Shown piece by piece: positions 1 to 8,441 of a stretch of DNA of 13,399 nucleotides. The stretch comes from Saccoglossus kowalevskii (lineage: Eukaryota; Hemichordata; Enteropneusta; Harrimaniidae). The position numbers and the translations under genes are program-made. The notes beneath the pieces are model-generated. The model searched no databases, was not told the origin of the DNA, and saw nothing but the letters and a program-made list of their open reading frames with translations. Position 1 is the stretch's first letter. The number at the start of each line of letters is the position of its first letter. The stretch spans positions 134,963-148,361 of the forward strand of contig NW_003155756.1 in assembly GCF_000003605.2 (NCBI RefSeq), written 5' to 3'.

Positions 1-229
1 AGGACGTGGAGTCACCAATCACAATGTCAAATCTGACAAATTAAAATAAGCAATAACAATGATTGAAAAAAATGATTACTGCGAATTCTTCTACAATTAC
101 CGGTCTTTAAGTTAATACTTCTTTTTTGGTATATATATAAGTTAACAACTGTAATGAATATATCTAGAATGTGTGAAATATAAACAATCATTAACATTGA
201 CTAAAATATGTCATTTATATTCTTACAGA
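1..229 (+). other. Upstream flank of peptide gene A, ending in a splice acceptor
   Basis: No coding sequence is seen. Positions 221-228 read tcttacag, preceded by a T-rich stretch and a branch-like ttgactaaa, so a spliced 5' leader probably joins at 229, one base before the ATG of gene A. No strong donor (GTAAGT, GTATGT or GTGAGT) was found in 1-200, so the leader exon is probably left of the window. A TATA-like run (tatatatataag, about 129-141) could instead be a promoter giving an unspliced leader. The two readings cannot be separated from sequence alone. Confidence 0.4.
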
Positions 230-1186
230 ATGAATAAAAATGAGATCATTGTATTGTTGTTATTACTGGCCACCGTTGTCATGGTGACAGAAGGTACGGT
301 ATAACATTTGTTTGTCGTAACTTAATTCTTATCCAATCATTTTGACCGAGGTTGTATAATTTTTTAAGCCAAACAATAAAGACCCGGAAGGTAATTTGGA
401 GTATATCGCCCGAGTTCAAAAAACGTACAGTGTTGTCGGGTAATTTATTTTATTATTTATTTATAACGCAACAAACGAGATTAGAATTCACGACCATAGC
501 AAAGCGCCTTGCCAGTGTGAACAGGCGTGTATTTACTGCCAAAACATTGCTCCAAGTAGGCTCACTAGAGTGTTTTGAAAGCAGGCTTATACGTACTAGC
601 TGGATCAATATGCATAAGTCTTAGACTTCACCGCGTGTACATACATATAAAGCTATGTAATCAGTTATTGTTGTATTTAATTTGTCTACTTTCCCATTAC
701 TTAATATACGTACTACTATATTCATAGGTCACGAATGTTTGTTGCTTACCATGAAATATGGAGGCTGCCAACATGGTCGCTGCGTGGTAAGCAGAGGGGT
801 AGCGCGTTGTTATTGTGACTCTGGTTATGATCAAGACAGTGAGGGATTATGTACAATAGTTTTGAGTAAGTATCAATGTAAACGAAAAGTATGTTTTAAA
901 TATCCAAACCACAACTTGGTGTTTCTGGCAATTATAATGGGGGTTCTACGTAATAATAAGTACCTGTATAATCTTCACTTGACGGTCTTAATATCACCGG
1001 ATGCAAGATTTCACTGGCACTAAGCACTTATATATATGCAATATTCTGAACAAAACAAAATAATTATCAATTCTGCTCACGTATTTGAGATACTAACTTA
1101 ATTATTACATTCATTTTATAGGTCGCTCCTCACGCTCGTTATCGAGACTGTTCAAGAAATGTCCTGAAGGGGAAGGGTGTGCTTAG
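230..1186 (+). CDS. Secreted single-EGF-module peptide A (three coding exons)
   Basis: Exons 230-293, 728-865 and 1122-1186 (TAG 1184-1186) give about 88 residues. Introns of 434 and 256 bp are GT..AG. The first donor (gtacgg) is weak and was chosen because only it keeps the phase. The second is a strong gtaagt, and tactaact at 1091 is a good branch site before the last acceptor. Residues 1-22 are a signal peptide with an LLLLL core, so the product should enter the secretory pathway. Residues 25-64 hold six cysteines spaced 9-4-8-1-11 with a CDSGY motif, an EGF-like fold. There is no DxNEC-type calcium site and no GxRC ending as in ErbB ligands. The tail (about 68-88) is basic, contains RSSR, a possible furin-type site, then FKK and two extra cysteines in CPEGEGC. 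There is no membrane segment. EGF folding and secretion are well supported; receptor and function are unknown. It is a paralogue of the gene at 3684-5200. Confidence 0.8.
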
Positions 1187-1386
1187 TTCGCGCAAACGGC
1201 GAGGCAAGCATTCTAGTTGTAAAGTTTAGCTTCAGTTATCAGCGGTATCGTTTATTTAATTTCAGCAATTCTTCGCGATGAGTCCCAATTGCCACATCTA
1301 CAGCGTGTCTGTACTGTTCTGGTTTAAATAGGGAACATTACATTATAATTACATTTTAAACTATCGTATTATGTAAGTCAATATAT

Positions 1387-1392
1387 ATTAAA
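1387..1392 (+). promoter_or_regulatory. Probable poly(A) signal of gene A (ATTAAA)
   Basis: ATTAAA lies about 200 nt past the stop codon of gene A and is followed by a T/G-rich stretch (gtattttgtctttt), the usual arrangement for cleavage and polyadenylation. A canonical AATAAA at 1754-1759 is a later alternative. Confidence 0.45.
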
Positions 1393-2880
1393 TCTGAATT
1401 TTGAATCTGTATTTTGTCTTTTCTTAAATTGCACCGTGTATAGAAGGAGGACATGCAAAGTATTGGTAAACTTTTAAAAACTCGATTTGTATTTGTGCAC
1501 GCCTGGTTAAAATAACTGTAGATTTAGAATAAGAATAATTTCTGAGAACAAAAAATATACATGTTTTGGGTGATGCATTGGATAAGAGCATTTTTCTTCC
1601 TCTATTTTGAAAAACTATGACAGCTGGTATTTATGTTTTGTATCTCCTTCTCGGCCACTGCATAATACTAAAAAAATAGCTGCAGCTTTTTGGAAAAGGG
1701 TTCTGATTATGAGATTGTTTAACGAATAACCCCATTTTACTACGAAGTCTGAGAATAAACTATGACATCACACAAAAACGTATTATACTTGCCGATTTGC
1801 TGATATAAAGAAAATACCGGACACAACATTGTGTTGTGTTTCAATTGCTACTACTAATACGCTTGCTCATGAGTGGGGAACTGAAAGTACTCTCTTTATA
1901 TTGAACAATATGTATGCTTAATTAAAACTAGAGAAACTAGATAGACATAATGGGTCACAAAGACTAACCATAGTTTTAGGGGTTATGAGAACAACAGATA
2001 ACGGGTGCTGAGACGAATTCTAAAAAGATGTGGAAATACAAATATTGTATGATGTATATGTAGATCTGAAATACTGTAATGATATGTTGAAAGAAATAAT
2101 ACACCCTTATTCAGGTCAGCTCTTCATTGAAACTTTAGAAACTATGTACACTGTCAAACATCAAACATAGAGGTCGGCAGGTAGGCACCATTATTATAAC
2201 CAATGAAACATGAAGTCGAGTTTTGATTTCTTGTTGAAGGCGATTCCAACAAAAAAAATATTTATATATATATTATACATTTTTTTCTTCAAAACCCTGA
2301 TTTTAGATCAGTTCAAGTTGCACCCAACCATCTTAGGAAATATGCTCTTTCTTATCTATAAATTTATTACTCTTGCTTATGATTTGCATATTCAATATAG
2401 AGTATACTGTAATATATATTCACTTCACTTTCACATAACGTGTTCACATCAGAGTATTATAAGATATGGTAATGACCCGTACCCGTAGGGATGCGACTTT
2501 GGGGAATCTTGACCCTATCTGGCACATGTTGACAGCCATAAACACGCTGGTTTATGCGGGAAACGTATTGTACTGTTAGAAATTGCAATTTGTACATCCA
2601 AAATTCAGGATATAAAAAATTTCATTAAATTTTGCCCGCACAAATATGTTTTTGCCTTGTTTTTCAAAAGAGAAAATAATTAAAAAAAAAACAGTGAAAA
2701 CGTGGCAGGTACTAGAATGATTAAAAACAGAACCCCGTAGATAAAAAGTGATAAACAAACGCAACATCTGTGCCAACGTGACCGAATACATGTTTTACCA
2801 TCGTGTGAATGTAATGAGCTAGTTTATAACTTGACTAAACCGTAATGGAGCATACCAGATAATCAATATGCAAATTAACG
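1393..2880. other. Intergenic region between peptide genes A and B
   Basis: AT-rich sequence with no ORF resembling a protein and no credible exon. The open stretches at about 2210-2488 (plus) and 2576-2791 (minus) are low-complexity Phe/Ile/Tyr translations, as expected from AT-rich noncoding DNA. Small palindromes occur at 1678-1687 (agctgcagct) and 1821-1839. No third EGF-type exon was recognised here by its CxC and GY motifs. Confidence 0.6.
1821..1839. repeat. Perfect 8-bp inverted repeat with 3-nt loop
   Basis: acacaaca at 1821-1828 and tgttgtgt at 1832-1839 are exact reverse complements around ttg. It lies in intergenic DNA and nothing else marks it as an RNA gene or terminator. Confidence 0.6.
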
Positions 2881-2883
2881 TGA

Positions 2884-2975
2884 ACACGTGTATCGAATCG
2901 TTAGGCATTTAGTGCTCGGTAAACAATGCTGAGATTCGCATAACGTGACGTCACGTACCCAAGTCATTATAAATA
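2884..2975 (+). promoter_or_regulatory. Putative core promoter of peptide gene B: E-box, CRE palindrome, TATA box
   Basis: A TATA box (tataaata, 2968-2975) lies 59 bp before a strong splice donor at 3034. Fifteen bases before it is a full CRE/ATF site TGACGTCA (2946-2953) inside a 14-bp perfect palindrome (2943-2956). An E-box palindrome acacgtgt is at 2884-2891, and the same 8-mer recurs at 3873-3880. The order and spacing fit a TATA-driven RNA polymerase II promoter with start near 3000. CREB/ATF control is inferred from the site alone. Confidence 0.5.
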
Positions 2976-2997
2976 CGCACACGATATGACAACTATT

Positions 2998-3033
2998 TTG
3001 TTTCGACATTTCTCCTCTACAAATCACTCACAG
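2998..3033 (+). other. Putative noncoding leader exon of peptide gene B
   Basis: The start is set about 30 bp after the TATA box and is approximate. The 3' end is defined by cag|gtatgt at 3033/3034, a near-ideal donor. The exon has no ATG. It could join an acceptor at 3537-3538 (gaatacag) or at 3654-3655 (tttttgaatag), both upstream of the ATG at 3684. The later acceptor avoids a three-codon upstream ORF (ATG near 3564) and resembles the acceptor just before the ATG in gene A. Confidence 0.4.
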
Positions 3034-3091
3034 GTATGTCATTCTGTTTACGTTACTGATATCAATACTGATACCAAGGTGGTGGCTTCTC

Positions 3092-3256
3092 GTTAAAGGG
3101 GCACCTTCCAGTTAAGATTAATTTCACAACAAATTTACTTTCTGGATTAAAATAACAATGGATAACAAAAGATAGATTAACAATGTAAACAACATAAACA
3201 ATAGTGTCCCATGATTCTTTGGTGCAATCCATGGGATTGAGCGGTTCCCCTTTAAC
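3092..3256. mobile_element. MITE-like element with TTAA flanks in the leader intron of gene B
   Basis: gttaaaggggcacc (3092-3105) and ggttcccctttaac (3243-3256) are inverted repeats matching at 13 of 14 positions. Each carries TTAA at its outer edge (3093-3096 and 3252-3255), as expected for a TTAA target duplication of the piggyBac type. About 155 bp lies between them with no coding capacity. The class assignment rests only on termini and size, so it is tentative. Confidence 0.5.
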
Positions 3257-3683
3257 AATTTGACATGAACTATGTAGGATATGCTCAGTTTTCCCGGGAG
3301 AATTTACGATTTTTGTGACTTCAAAGATTTTAGCGATATTTGAGGATTATACTTATAATTTCAATAATTAATATAATGAATGTTGAATAATGTACTCATT
3401 TCAATGTTAGTTTTTAGACCCCCATACGTACATACACATTGGCTAAAACATCTGGCGAATATGTATACAATTTCTAAGGGAAGTATCCCGACACTACGAC
3501 ATGAATTGAACATTCTGAAATATTTTTTGTGAATACAGGAGAATCTAGTAAAGTCGAAACTTTATGAGTCAGTGAAAATTCCAACTGCAGTTGCTCCTTG
3601 CCATAAACAAAATTACAGAAAAACTAAAAAAAAAAAAACATTTATTTTTGAATAGAAAGTCGATAAATGTGAAGATATTGAAA

Positions 3684-5200
3684 ATGTCAACACACCTAAC
3701 CGGACTTCTTTTCCTGATATCATTTATGACGTGCTCAGTATCACAAGGTGAGTAAATACGTGTGTGTCTTACACATATACACATGCACACAGTATAGCGA
3801 TTTACTAATAATATATTCACAACAATTCTAGTACAAAACAACTCATGGCCATTGAAGTTTACAGTACATGAAACACGTGTAACCGCAATTCATGGCGTTG
3901 GTTCATTGCCGTAATTGTCACGCGATCACCATTATCGTAAAAGAAGTTATGCTCCATTCAGTAAAATAAAACATAAACAAGAGTAGTACTCTGTACAGTA
4001 TATTGTCATACTTACGTAGATAGGAGTAATGGGGTGTTCATACCAGATGTAACCAATGGGACAACGAGCTCATGCTATACATTGTAGGTGTACGTGCATA
4101 CAATTGACGTCAATAAAGCAACAATAACACGAGTTTTTTGAACGTTTTGATATTACATCGTCGATATAAATATGTATTACATTTTCATACTAACAAATAC
4201 TAGTTATTGTTTCCTACTAGAGTGTATCTCCATTTTGCCTTAGTACCTTCATATAGAGTTCATTTTTTTCTCACGGTATACTAGTGGTTTCCAATTTAAT
4301 AGGAGACGTTTTGATCTCACACTTTCCGTTCTTCATATAATACTATAATAGAAATAATGAATTCAACATGTCACTAATGTTATTTTAAGCACGTAAGACT
4401 CTGGCTGCGATAATGACTAGATCTCATAAAGGAGCTTGGAGAATACTTCAAAAACAAAATTCAAATGTAATGCACCCAGCTAAGTATAAAGTTCCAACAG
4501 TGGTATTGACACATAGACATAAGGAAGGAAATGGCACATAACGGCTTGTTTTAATTACAGGACAGGTCTACAGTTGCAGTAAATATGTCCGATTGATGAA
4601 TGGTTGTGGTGATCACGGTAAATGTGTTGTAGATGGTTTAGGTGCTCGCTGTCAGTGTCATGATGGCTATAAGTTAGATCAGTTTGGAAAATGTCAAATT
4701 CTTGGTGAGTGTGTAATTTTACACATTAATGCCGCTCACGTATTAGATAAAATTGTTGAATCTTTCGGTATAATCCACAAATACTTCATGTAACTGCAAT
4801 AGTTATTTTCGTTTCAAAGAGTATTAAGATGCATGTATCAATAAGATCCGTTCTTCGGAATGGCATGGCGTGTTTATGTCTGGTGTAAATGTTTTGGGGG
4901 TGTCATTATTTGTAGTTTTCCATCAATTCTTTACTTTCTGTTTTTATATTTTTTTGCAAAATATATCGTTCGTTTTAATTTAAGGTTCAGATATAGCACA
5001 GAAAAACAAAACAAAAAACGACAAGTAACAAACCAAAAACGGGTGAAGCAGATATCAGATTTTAATCAAGATTGTCGTTTTCAATTCTAACGAATTTTGT
5101 TGACGTTACAGATAAAGAACTCAAGACAAAGATAACGGATAATGACATTGCAGAAGGAGACAACATTATCCGATACATACGGCGCGATATAGCACAATGA
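3684..5200 (+). CDS. Secreted single-EGF-module peptide B (three coding exons)
   Basis: Exons 3684-3747, 4561-4704 and 5112-5200 (TGA 5198-5200) give about 98 residues. Introns of 813 and 407 bp start with gtgagt and end in ttacag, and all junctions are phase 1. Residues 1-22 are a signal peptide (GLLFLISF core) whose coding part is 63 nt plus one base, as in gene A. The EGF-like module (about 27-66) has cysteines spaced 9-5-8-1-11. It shares with A the features HG, CVV, ARC, CxC, GY and a G two residues before the last cysteine. CHDGYKL with an 11-residue last loop is closer to the cEGF class than to ErbB ligands. The third exon was chosen by its clean acceptor (gttgacgttacag), a ctaac branch site and matching phase. 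It gives a charged tail without cysteine, ending in RYIRR plus four residues, so a convertase-type site is possible. There is no transmembrane helix. The first two exons are secure; the tail exon is likely but unproven. Confidence 0.78.
4103..4114. promoter_or_regulatory. CRE-type palindrome in the first coding intron of gene B
   Basis: attgacgtcaat is a perfect 12-bp palindrome containing TGACGTCA (4105-4112). It is the second full CRE core around gene B, the first being in the promoter. A role as an intronic enhancer site is inference. Confidence 0.3.
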
Positions 5201-5214
5201 CACACACACACACA
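5201..5214. repeat. (CA)7 microsatellite directly after the stop codon of gene B
   Basis: Seven CA units begin at the base after TGA (5198-5200), so the run lies in the proposed 3' untranslated region. It is short and probably polymorphic. Confidence 0.8.
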
Positions 5215-5299
5215 ACAAGAGTAACGCGTGTATGTATGTAATGCATGTATTCACTACGTTTTTATTCCAAATATAACACCCAAACAATGTTATTACGAA

Positions 5300-5305
5300 A
5301 ATAAA
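5300..5305 (+). promoter_or_regulatory. Probable poly(A) signal of gene B (AATAAA)
   Basis: A canonical AATAAA lies 100 nt past the stop codon, followed within 45 nt by a GT-rich stretch (ttggtagttttt). This supports the choice of 5112-5200 as the terminal coding exon. Confidence 0.55.
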
Positions 5306-5341
5306 TCTCACTCGGGTTCACTCAAAGCAGTTGGTAGTTTT

Positions 5342-5830
5342 TCAAAAATATCGAAAACAGCATTTTTATCAAAAATGACAAATATAATCGCTTAAAATAG
5401 AGAAGTGAACTTATAGCTACGAAATGGACAAGTCTATAATAGGTCCACCCAATGAACCGTATACAAAGCAATTGAGCAACAGTTTCCAAGAAAAAGTCAA
5501 AAATATCTTATTTGGCCAAAAATGACAAAATACATTTGCTAAAAATAGGGAATTGAAGATATCGTAAAAAATACTCGAAACAAAAAGTCAAAAAGGCATT
5601 TCTTACATAACTGACAAAAAAGATAAATCTGATACTACGAGAGATCAACCCAAAGAACCTGTATGCCAGAGTATCAAAGTAATTGAGCTGTTTTTCCAAG
5701 AAGAAAATGTAATTGTTGACGTATGGGCGGACGATGGACAAACACGGATATGAGCAGTTCCACTGTGTCATCTACGGTGACAGCCCAGCTAAAAAGCTGA
5801 CGATGGTGCCGACAACGACGGACAATCAGT
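5342..5830. repeat. Diverged interspersed repeat with internal duplicated modules
   Basis: Two similar modules can be aligned by eye. The first, about 5440-5500, has ccacccaatgaaccgtat, caattgagcaa and tttccaagaaaaag. The second, about 5645-5710, has caacccaaagaacctgtat, taattgagctg and tttccaagaagaaaa. Related lead-ins (aaaatgacaaa) are at about 5373 and 5519. The right end is rich in gacgg/ggac words (gggcggacgatggacaaa, gacaacgacggacaatcag). It looks like an old non-autonomous element. No transposase or reverse transcriptase reading frame remains, and no flanking duplication was recognised. Confidence 0.5.
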
Positions 5831-6198
5831 AATTTGACCCCCAACACATAGTACTAACGGGTGATACACTTTTTACCAAAGTCACACTAGGAGCACTGTA
5901 ACATACATAACACTATTGCAAATATAGATTTCATCCAGTGCTTGATGCCATTGATCTGCCATCTCTGATAGCTTTCTTGTTAAAACATAGCATAACCATT
6001 ACAACGTTGCCCATTGCAAATCAAGAAATGGATGGATGGATACTAACTAATGACATATTATTTTCATGTTCCTTAGAGAATATAACATGCATGAAAGTTC
6101 CCAAAAAGTGTGATTATATATGCGCAAAATAAATACTATTGGATTTCAAAATGGGAAAACATTTTTTAAGTTATACTCATAATGAAAACATCTTGCTT

Positions 6199-6298
6199 TA
6201 CTCTGTTTATACCTCTATGCTTTACTCTGTTTATACCTCTATGGTGTACTCTGTTTATACCTCTATGGTGTACTCTGTTTATACCTCTATGGTTTACT
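6199..6298. repeat. 24-bp minisatellite, four units plus a partial fifth
   Basis: Units start at 6199, 6223, 6247 and 6271, and a partial copy starts at 6295. The consensus is tactctgtttatacctctat followed by ggtg or gctt. Copies differ only in those last four bases. As 24 is a multiple of three, the plus strand reads an eight-residue periodic peptide (VYSVYTSM). The surrounding open stretch (6139-6330) is short and has no other sign of being a gene. Confidence 0.9.
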
Positions 6299-6995
6299 AC
6301 ATTTACCTAATTGACAGATCTTACTACTAACTGGTTCTCATTAACAGCAGTATAAATGTCTTCATTCTATCTTTGCATTTTTATGTGTAACAAATGATTA
6401 TGTCAGCCAAATTTTACCTTGTCTTAAAAATTGCACTTGCAAGTCAGTAACCCTGATAAAACCTTATAGATCAACTTACCAGTGCTGTTAAAATCAGTAT
6501 AAGTACAGTATATGTACTTAAACTTATCAACACATACATATGATAGAATACTAATAGCAATATTGATACTTTCACAGCATGAGTTAGTTTTAGTTTTGCA
6601 TTCATCATCATCAACATTCCTTCATTAAATTCAGAATGAGTAACAGATGTCTTGGTATTGAGCATCTGAATAATTTACCTTTAACCCCTTTTTGCAACTT
6701 TATTTTTCTGGAAATTTAGAACTATTTGATGACTTTTACTTTATCATGCATATTTTGAGCATTTATTCCCACACTTTCGACTGACAGCAAGGTCACTATA
6801 GCTTTTCCTCAGATGATTGATAGACTTTAAATCCATAGGAAATACCTCAGCCAGATTATTTTTGTTGAACTCTTTGCTGGCGGGTAAGTCAACTTGTTGC
6901 TTTTACTTGGTGGTTGTAACATACATACGGTACATACATTTATTTTTTAGGATTGCATGGCAATTGTGAAGACAAAATGTTGCGAAAGTCAAAGG

Positions 6996-7003
6996 TGACG
7001 TCA
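6996..7003. promoter_or_regulatory. Isolated CRE core (TGACGTCA)
   Basis: A perfect TGACGTCA octamer in intergenic DNA, the third in this window. No TATA box or recognisable exon is next to it, so it is recorded as a sequence match only. Confidence 0.2.
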
Positions 7004-7332
7004 TATTGTATTTTTCACTGAGAAACAAAATTCATTAAGATTTTTTCTTTCCCAAAATTTAAGAGATTTATGTATTCAAAAAATAACCTGATGGAAGAAA
7101 ATTCTTTTTAATTTTTTTTCCTCTGCAAGTATTAGAAACAAGAACACCAATGGAAAAAATAAACATAAATAATAGTCAAAACAAAATACACAAGTAACAT
7201 AATACACAGAAATAAATGCAATAAACTAGATTTGACATTCATAAAAGTCACATGTGTATATGGTGCATATAAACAGTAATAAATTGTTTTATGGCATTAT
7301 ATGAAATAATCAATTATTTAATAAAACATTTG

Positions 7333-7362
7333 ACTTGATGGTCACAAGCACTTAAATTCATT
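7333..7362 (+). repeat. 30-bp direct repeat, copy 1
   Basis: acttgatggtcacaagcact continuing into taaattcatt matches 8228-8257 at 27 of 30 positions in the same orientation, 895 bp apart. Similarity stops at both edges, so this is either a shared terminus of a dispersed repeat family or a fragment of one. Confidence 0.55.
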
Positions 7363-8227
7363 TTTTCTGCAATTTCACCAGTGAGCTCAACGAGAGACTG
7401 CTAAAATAGAGGTTAAATAGAGTGTATCTGTATATGACAACTCTGGCAATTCTGTTTCAAATCCTGACAAAAGTTTCTGATGTTTAAACCAATGACATCA
7501 TAGCCTTGTGTTGAATGAGTAGAAAGCAATGACAGATTGCAACACCCATACTAAGTTCATAAACACCCCAAAAAATGAATGAACGCTGATCAAAACTCAG
7601 TGTGTATAGGTACTAAATAATTGATCAGATTTACATCACCTAAAGGAATTCAAAGTGTGACAGACGCCAATGGCTGTTATTACCTGTGAATCTTAATCAC
7701 GCTAATTTACCTCTTAGATGTCTGATACTCATCTATTTGTATCAATTTGGTATTACTAAAAACTGCTCTGGTGAATAAGTGAATTTACTTCTAAAATGAA
7801 AGTATCCAAGATCTGATAATGAAAATGTTACAGAAAACAGCAAATAGGTCAGATTCACAGAAAAATCACTGAAAATAGCGACAGTTCAACAACAAAAACA
7901 TTATCAACAGGCTGCATGGGTCAAACACAAATTCAAAAACAACAGATGCAGCGGCCATTCTGACATTTTTGTTTGTTCACATTAAAATGTTAGTACAGCT
8001 ACATGTTTACAAAATATGAAAAATATAAATACTTTGCTATGAATTGTATTTGGCTCAAAAATAACCTTCCCCAAAGGAAGCAGGAATGTAAAATAGTGAC
8101 TATTATATACACAATTCTGAATATACTTTGTATATCTTGGTTATTCAATATATAAAAGTTAAAGCTAAATATAATCCTCCAAAATCTACACCTTTTTAAA
8201 TCCATTCTTAAGGCACTAGTAACTTCT

Positions 8228-8257
8228 ACTTGACGGTTACAAGGACTTAAATTCATT
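8228..8257 (+). repeat. 30-bp direct repeat, copy 2
   Basis: acttgacggttacaaggact continuing into taaattcatt is the partner of 7333-7362, with three differences. A minus-strand open stretch (7999-8256) begins inside it, but that frame has no other support. Confidence 0.55.
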
Positions 8258-8413
8258 CACAATAATATTAAGTTGAAAGTTCCACAACAAATGCAAAAGT
8301 AAATAGTGATGAAGAATGTATGAATAGCAAATTAATAAGTACATGGGTAGACAATATCAATGTCATGTCACATGTCAAGAACAACTGCAAATAACAAGAA
8401 AAACATGCATGTT

Positions 8414-8441
8414 CTTTTGACTTCATGTCATATGTCAAAAG
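8414..8441. repeat. Perfect 8-bp inverted repeat, 12-nt loop
   Basis: cttttgac (8414-8421) pairs with gtcaaaag (8434-8441). The surrounding bases (8360-8445) repeat the words atgtca and catgtc several times on both strands, giving a small cluster of imperfect palindromes. No function is apparent. Confidence 0.5.

Noticed and set aside
352-624. 90-codon open stretch on the plus strand
   Set aside because: It lies inside the first intron of peptide gene A and shows no domain, signal peptide or splice support.
2210-2488. 92-codon plus-strand open stretch rich in Phe, Ile and Tyr
   Set aside because: The composition is what AT-rich noncoding DNA yields, with no recognisable protein pattern or start context.
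230-5200. Reading the two EGF-like peptides as venom toxins
   Set aside because: EGF-like toxins exist in some marine animals, but nothing in the sequence shows venom-gland expression or similarity to a named toxin. The neutral call is safer.
5938-6132. Open stretch ending in a cysteine-containing segment (FSCSLENITCMKVPKKCDYI)
   Set aside because: Considered as a third small secreted peptide. It has no signal peptide, no EGF spacing and no paired splice sites, so the cysteines are probably chance.
6199-6298. Possible CRISPR array
   Set aside because: The units are directly adjacent with no unique spacers, which makes this a minisatellite, and the setting is animal nuclear DNA.
7999-8256. 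85-codon minus-strand frame beginning MNLSPCNRQVEV
   Set aside because: Its start falls inside the 30-bp repeat (8228-8257), it is otherwise low-complexity, and no splice acceptor or homologue is evident.
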